From contig CALIZJ010000093.1 in assembly GCA_938028845.1 (NCBI GenBank), positions 1-6,908 on the forward strand: 6,908 nt of DNA. Direction: 5' to 3'. This DNA comes from an uncultured Blautia sp. (GTDB lineage: Bacteria; Bacillota; Clostridia; Lachnospirales; Lachnospiraceae). The translations under genes and the position numbers were made by a program. Shown here one piece after another: positions 4,760-6,908 of this stretch (positions within the stretch are counted from its first letter, which is position 1; every line of letters starts with the position of its first letter). The notes below the pieces were generated by a model, which made no database searches, was not told the origin of the DNA, and saw nothing but the letters and a program-made list of their open reading frames with translations.

Positions 4760-4789
4760 ATTATACTTCAAACTGGTATCAATTGTCAA
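4760..4789 (-). promoter_or_regulatory. Consensus sigma-A promoter of the tRNA-Arg unit
   Basis: On the minus strand TTGACA (4789-4784) and TATAAT (4765-4760) are both perfect matches, 18 bases apart. The -35 begins immediately after the stop codon of the DUF3881-type gene. The direction leads through the decayed tRNA to the intact tRNA-Arg and its terminator. No other good promoter precedes the intact tRNA, so it probably depends on this one. Confidence 0.85.
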
Positions 4790-5668
4790 TTACTTAAAAT
4801 TAATCCTTCCCTGCATCCATATATTTCCTTTAAATCTTCTCCCCACTGCAGGCTCTCCTACTACGTCTTTTACAGGCACGCATACATCAAAAGTCAGTTC
4901 ATTGACCTCCAGCTTCATAATATACAGTTCCTCTTTTGTATACTCATTTTCCATCTGCTGGAATTCACGAATCTCTCCCATGATAGAATAACAGTCGCAT
5001 TCCACCCCATAGGGCATGATATATGTATCCACAATACTGAATACATCTTCGCTTATCAGCCTTCTTGATACTTCTGAGTATGTATCAATATCATCGAGAG
5101 TCAGGCTTTCAATTGCCACGGGATCGCCACTTTTGGCCGCACTTAAGAGCATCATCCTGTTGCGCGTCTCCTCCTGCTGTCTCTTTTCCTGCTCCTTATC
5201 CTTTGATACAGGGAACAAGACTGTTCCCCCATTACAAAGGCCGGACAAAGTCACGGAAGTATATTTGATGCTGCTTTTGGACAACTGTTTTTCCTTTAAA
5301 TATTCCACTGTATTCTGAAGGTAAAATATCAGGCTGATTCCTATCTTGATATCTTCGCATATCCCTACATATGCTTCCCGGTCCATTCTTCGCTCTACAA
5401 AAACATCTGCATGTGAGGTTATTCCTGTACCGAAAAAGTATGGATAGTAATATTGACGGTCAAAGCATTCATCTATATCCATGTCGCCACATAGAGCCAG
5501 GCCTATTCCCGCACCAAACTCTTTCTGGTATTCGCAGAAGTCCATTTCGTCTCCCCTGGATATAAGGTTATGCTGGGTAAATGACTCTTCCGTCTGCCTT
5601 AGGATTGCATTTAATTCTCTTTTGCCTTTGATATTTCCAAATCCAATTGCTTTCAGGTATTGATGCAT
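4790..5668 (-). CDS. DUF3881-type conserved protein of unknown function
   Basis: A 292-residue protein that I recognise as the DUF3881 type found in Lachnospiraceae; its role is unknown. It has no signal peptide or clear membrane segment, so it is probably cytoplasmic. Visible traits are a conserved-looking start (MHQYLKAIGFGNIKGKRELN), an aromatic patch at 73-79 (YYYPYFF), a highly charged stretch at about 155-171, and several acidic Cys-containing segments. The ATG at 5668 is chosen because AAGGAA (5680-5675) lies 6 bases upstream. The frame is open for 41 more codons, but those overlap the serS coding end. It begins 19 bases after the serS stop, so the two are surely one operon. This suggests a role linked to translation or serine use, but that is only context. 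Confidence 0.85.
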   Translation of the reverse strand: MHQYLKAIGFGNIKGKRELNAILRQTEESFTQHNLISRGDEMDFCEYQKEFGAGIGLALCGDMDIDECFDRQYYYPYFFGTGITSHADVFVERRMDREAYVGICEDIKIGISLIFYLQNTVEYLKEKQLSKSSIKYTSVTLSGLCNGGTVLFPVSKDKEQEKRQQEETRNRMMLLSAAKSGDPVAIESLTLDDIDTYSEVSRRLISEDVFSIVDTYIMPYGVECDCYSIMGEIREFQQMENEYTKEELYIMKLEVNELTFDVCVPVKDVVGEPAVGRRFKGNIWMQGRINFK

Positions 5669-5687
5669 ATCATATTCCTTACCAAAA

Positions 5688-6908
5688 TTATTTTTTAGGT
5701 ATGAGTCTTGTAGTTCCACCCATATATGGCTGTAAAACTTCTGGAATCTTAACGGATCCATCTGCCTGAAGATTATTTTCAAGGAATGCAATCAGCATTC
5801 TCGGAGGCGCAGCTACCGTATTATTCAGCGTATGCGCGAAATATTTGCTATCTTCGCCTTTTACGCGGATTCCAAGTCTTCTTGCCTGGGCATCCCCGAG
5901 ATTAGAGCAGCTTCCCACCTCGAAATATTTTTTCTGTCTTGGGGACCATGCTTCTACGTCGCAAGATTTTACTTTCAGATCTGCCAGGTCTCCGGAGCAG
6001 CATTCGAGAGTACGCACAGGAATGTCCATTGAACGGAACAGATCTACCGTATTCTGCCATAATTTATCGTACCACATCTTGCTTTCTTCAGGCTTGCAGA
6101 CAACTATCATTTCCTGTTTTTCAAACTGGTGAATTCTATATACTCCACGTTCCTCGATTCCATGAGCGCCTTTCTCCTTGCGGAAGCATGGAGAATAACT
6201 GGTCAGTGTCTGTGGAAGCTGGTCTTCTGTAAGCATAGTATCAATGAATTTTCCAATCATGGAATGCTCGCTTGTTCCGATCAAATACAAGTCTTCTCCT
6301 TCAATCTTATACATCATGGCATCCATTTCGGCAAAACTCATAACACCGGTAACTACATTGCTGCGGATCATGAATGGCGGAATACAGTAGGTAAATCCGC
6401 GGCCAATCATAAAGTCGCGGGCATAAGACAGCACAGCAGAATGAAGCCTTGCAATATCTCCCATCAGATAGTAAAAGCCATTTCCCGCAACTCTTCCTGC
6501 ACTCTCAAGATCGATTCCATTAAAACTTTCCATGATTTCTGTATGGTATGGAATCTCGAAATCTGGTACCACCGGCTCGCCAAACTTCTCTATTTCAACA
6601 TTTTCGCTGTCGTCTTTTCCAATTGGTACGGAAGGATCAATGATATTTGGAATTGTCATCATGATCTTCTTAATCTTTGCTTCAACTTCCTTTTCTTCTG
6701 TGGAAAGGGATTCTACTCTGTCAGCATTCTCCTGAACCTTCTTCTTTAATTCTTCTGCCTCATCCTTCTTTCCCTGAGCCATGCATGCGCCGATTTCCTT
6801 AGAAATCTTATTCCTGTCAGCACGAAGCGCTTCTACTTCCTGTTTAATATCCCTGTTTCTCTTATCCAGTTCCAGTACTTCATCAACTAAAGGCAGTTTT
6901 TCATCCTG
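5688..6908 (-). CDS. serS: Serine--tRNA ligase (5' end outside the window)
   Basis: The visible 406 residues lack only about the first 20 of a class II seryl-tRNA synthetase; the gene runs off the right edge. It charges tRNA-Ser with serine in the cytoplasm. The N-terminal part (to about visible residue 85) is the charged, helical coiled-coil arm that grips the long tRNA-Ser variable arm. Next come the serine-pocket segment (LIGTSEHSM, where many SerRS have TAE), motif 2 (FRKEKG...YRIHQFEKQE) and motif 3 (NNTVAAPPRMLIAFLENN) with its conserved Arg. The motif 3 wording differs from the common bacterial G-[LA]-A-x-G-R form but fits the clostridial branch as I recall it. This is a chromosomal housekeeping gene, co-transcribed with the DUF3881-type gene. 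Confidence 0.97.
   Translation of the reverse strand, partial: QDEKLPLVDEVLELDKRNRDIKQEVEALRADRNKISKEIGACMAQGKKDEAEELKKKVQENADRVESLSTEEKEVEAKIKKIMMTIPNIIDPSVPIGKDDSENVEIEKFGEPVVPDFEIPYHTEIMESFNGIDLESAGRVAGNGFYYLMGDIARLHSAVLSYARDFMIGRGFTYCIPPFMIRSNVVTGVMSFAEMDAMMYKIEGEDLYLIGTSEHSMIGKFIDTMLTEDQLPQTLTSYSPCFRKEKGAHGIEERGVYRIHQFEKQEMIVVCKPEESKMWYDKLWQNTVDLFRSMDIPVRTLECCSGDLADLKVKSCDVEAWSPRQKKYFEVGSCSNLGDAQARRLGIRVKGEDSKYFAHTLNNTVAAPPRMLIAFLENNLQADGSVKIPEVLQPYMGGTTRLIPKK

Noticed and set aside
6129..6749. 206-codon + frame opposite serS, with hydrophobic segments
   Set aside because: It is antisense to an unmistakable seryl-tRNA synthetase, with no ribosome site and no recognisable family.
1..6908. 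CRISPR arrays, insertion sequences, toxin-antitoxin pairs or phage genes
   Set aside because: No regularly spaced repeat array, transposase, small paired toxin-antitoxin genes or phage structural genes are visible on either strand.

Overview
The window is the junction between a mobile glycopeptide-resistance island and the chromosome of a low-to-mid GC, Gram-positive anaerobe. The host is most likely a gut clostridium of the Lachnospiraceae. That placement rests on the clostridial form of seryl-tRNA synthetase and, directly behind it, a DUF3881-type gene, a pairing I associate with that family. Genus and species cannot be read from this sequence.

Layout, left to right. Positions 1-1040 (+) hold the end of a VanD-type vancomycin-resistance operon: the last 141 codons of the D-Ala-D-Lac ligase gene and a complete vanX. 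Together they make D-Ala-D-Lac precursors and destroy normal D-Ala-D-Ala. The upstream genes (regulator, sensor, vanY, vanH) would lie outside the window. Positions 1041-1604 are non-coding and rich in inverted repeats, including one intrinsic terminator. Positions 1605-2054 (+) encode a sigma-70 region-4-like helix-turn-helix protein of the kind carried by clostridial conjugative elements. Positions 2055-2734 are a GC-rich, structured gap with a very strong Shine-Dalgarno sequence but no convincing gene; it ends in a likely promoter. Positions 2735-4347 (+) are an excisionase and a tyrosine integrase with all catalytic residues. Positions 4348-4440 carry three helically phased ATTAGCAA repeats that look like integrase arm sites.

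From 4496 to 4789 (-) there is a compact tRNA unit: a consensus promoter, a decayed tRNA-Arg(CCU), an intact tRNA-Arg(CCU) with encoded CCA, and an intrinsic terminator. The intact tRNA lies between the integrase and the chromosome and is the probable integration target or a replacement copy. Positions 4790-6908 (-) are chromosomal: a DUF3881-type gene preceded by serS, which runs off the right edge.

Together, the xis-int module and tRNA-Arg mark the right end of the island, and the van genes are its cargo. An integrase gene downstream of vanX is already known for VanD-type clusters (intD in enterococci), so the arrangement has precedent. The least explained parts are the two unlike tRNA-Arg genes in tandem, the phased repeats, the hairpin leader before the sigma-like gene and the structured gap before xis.
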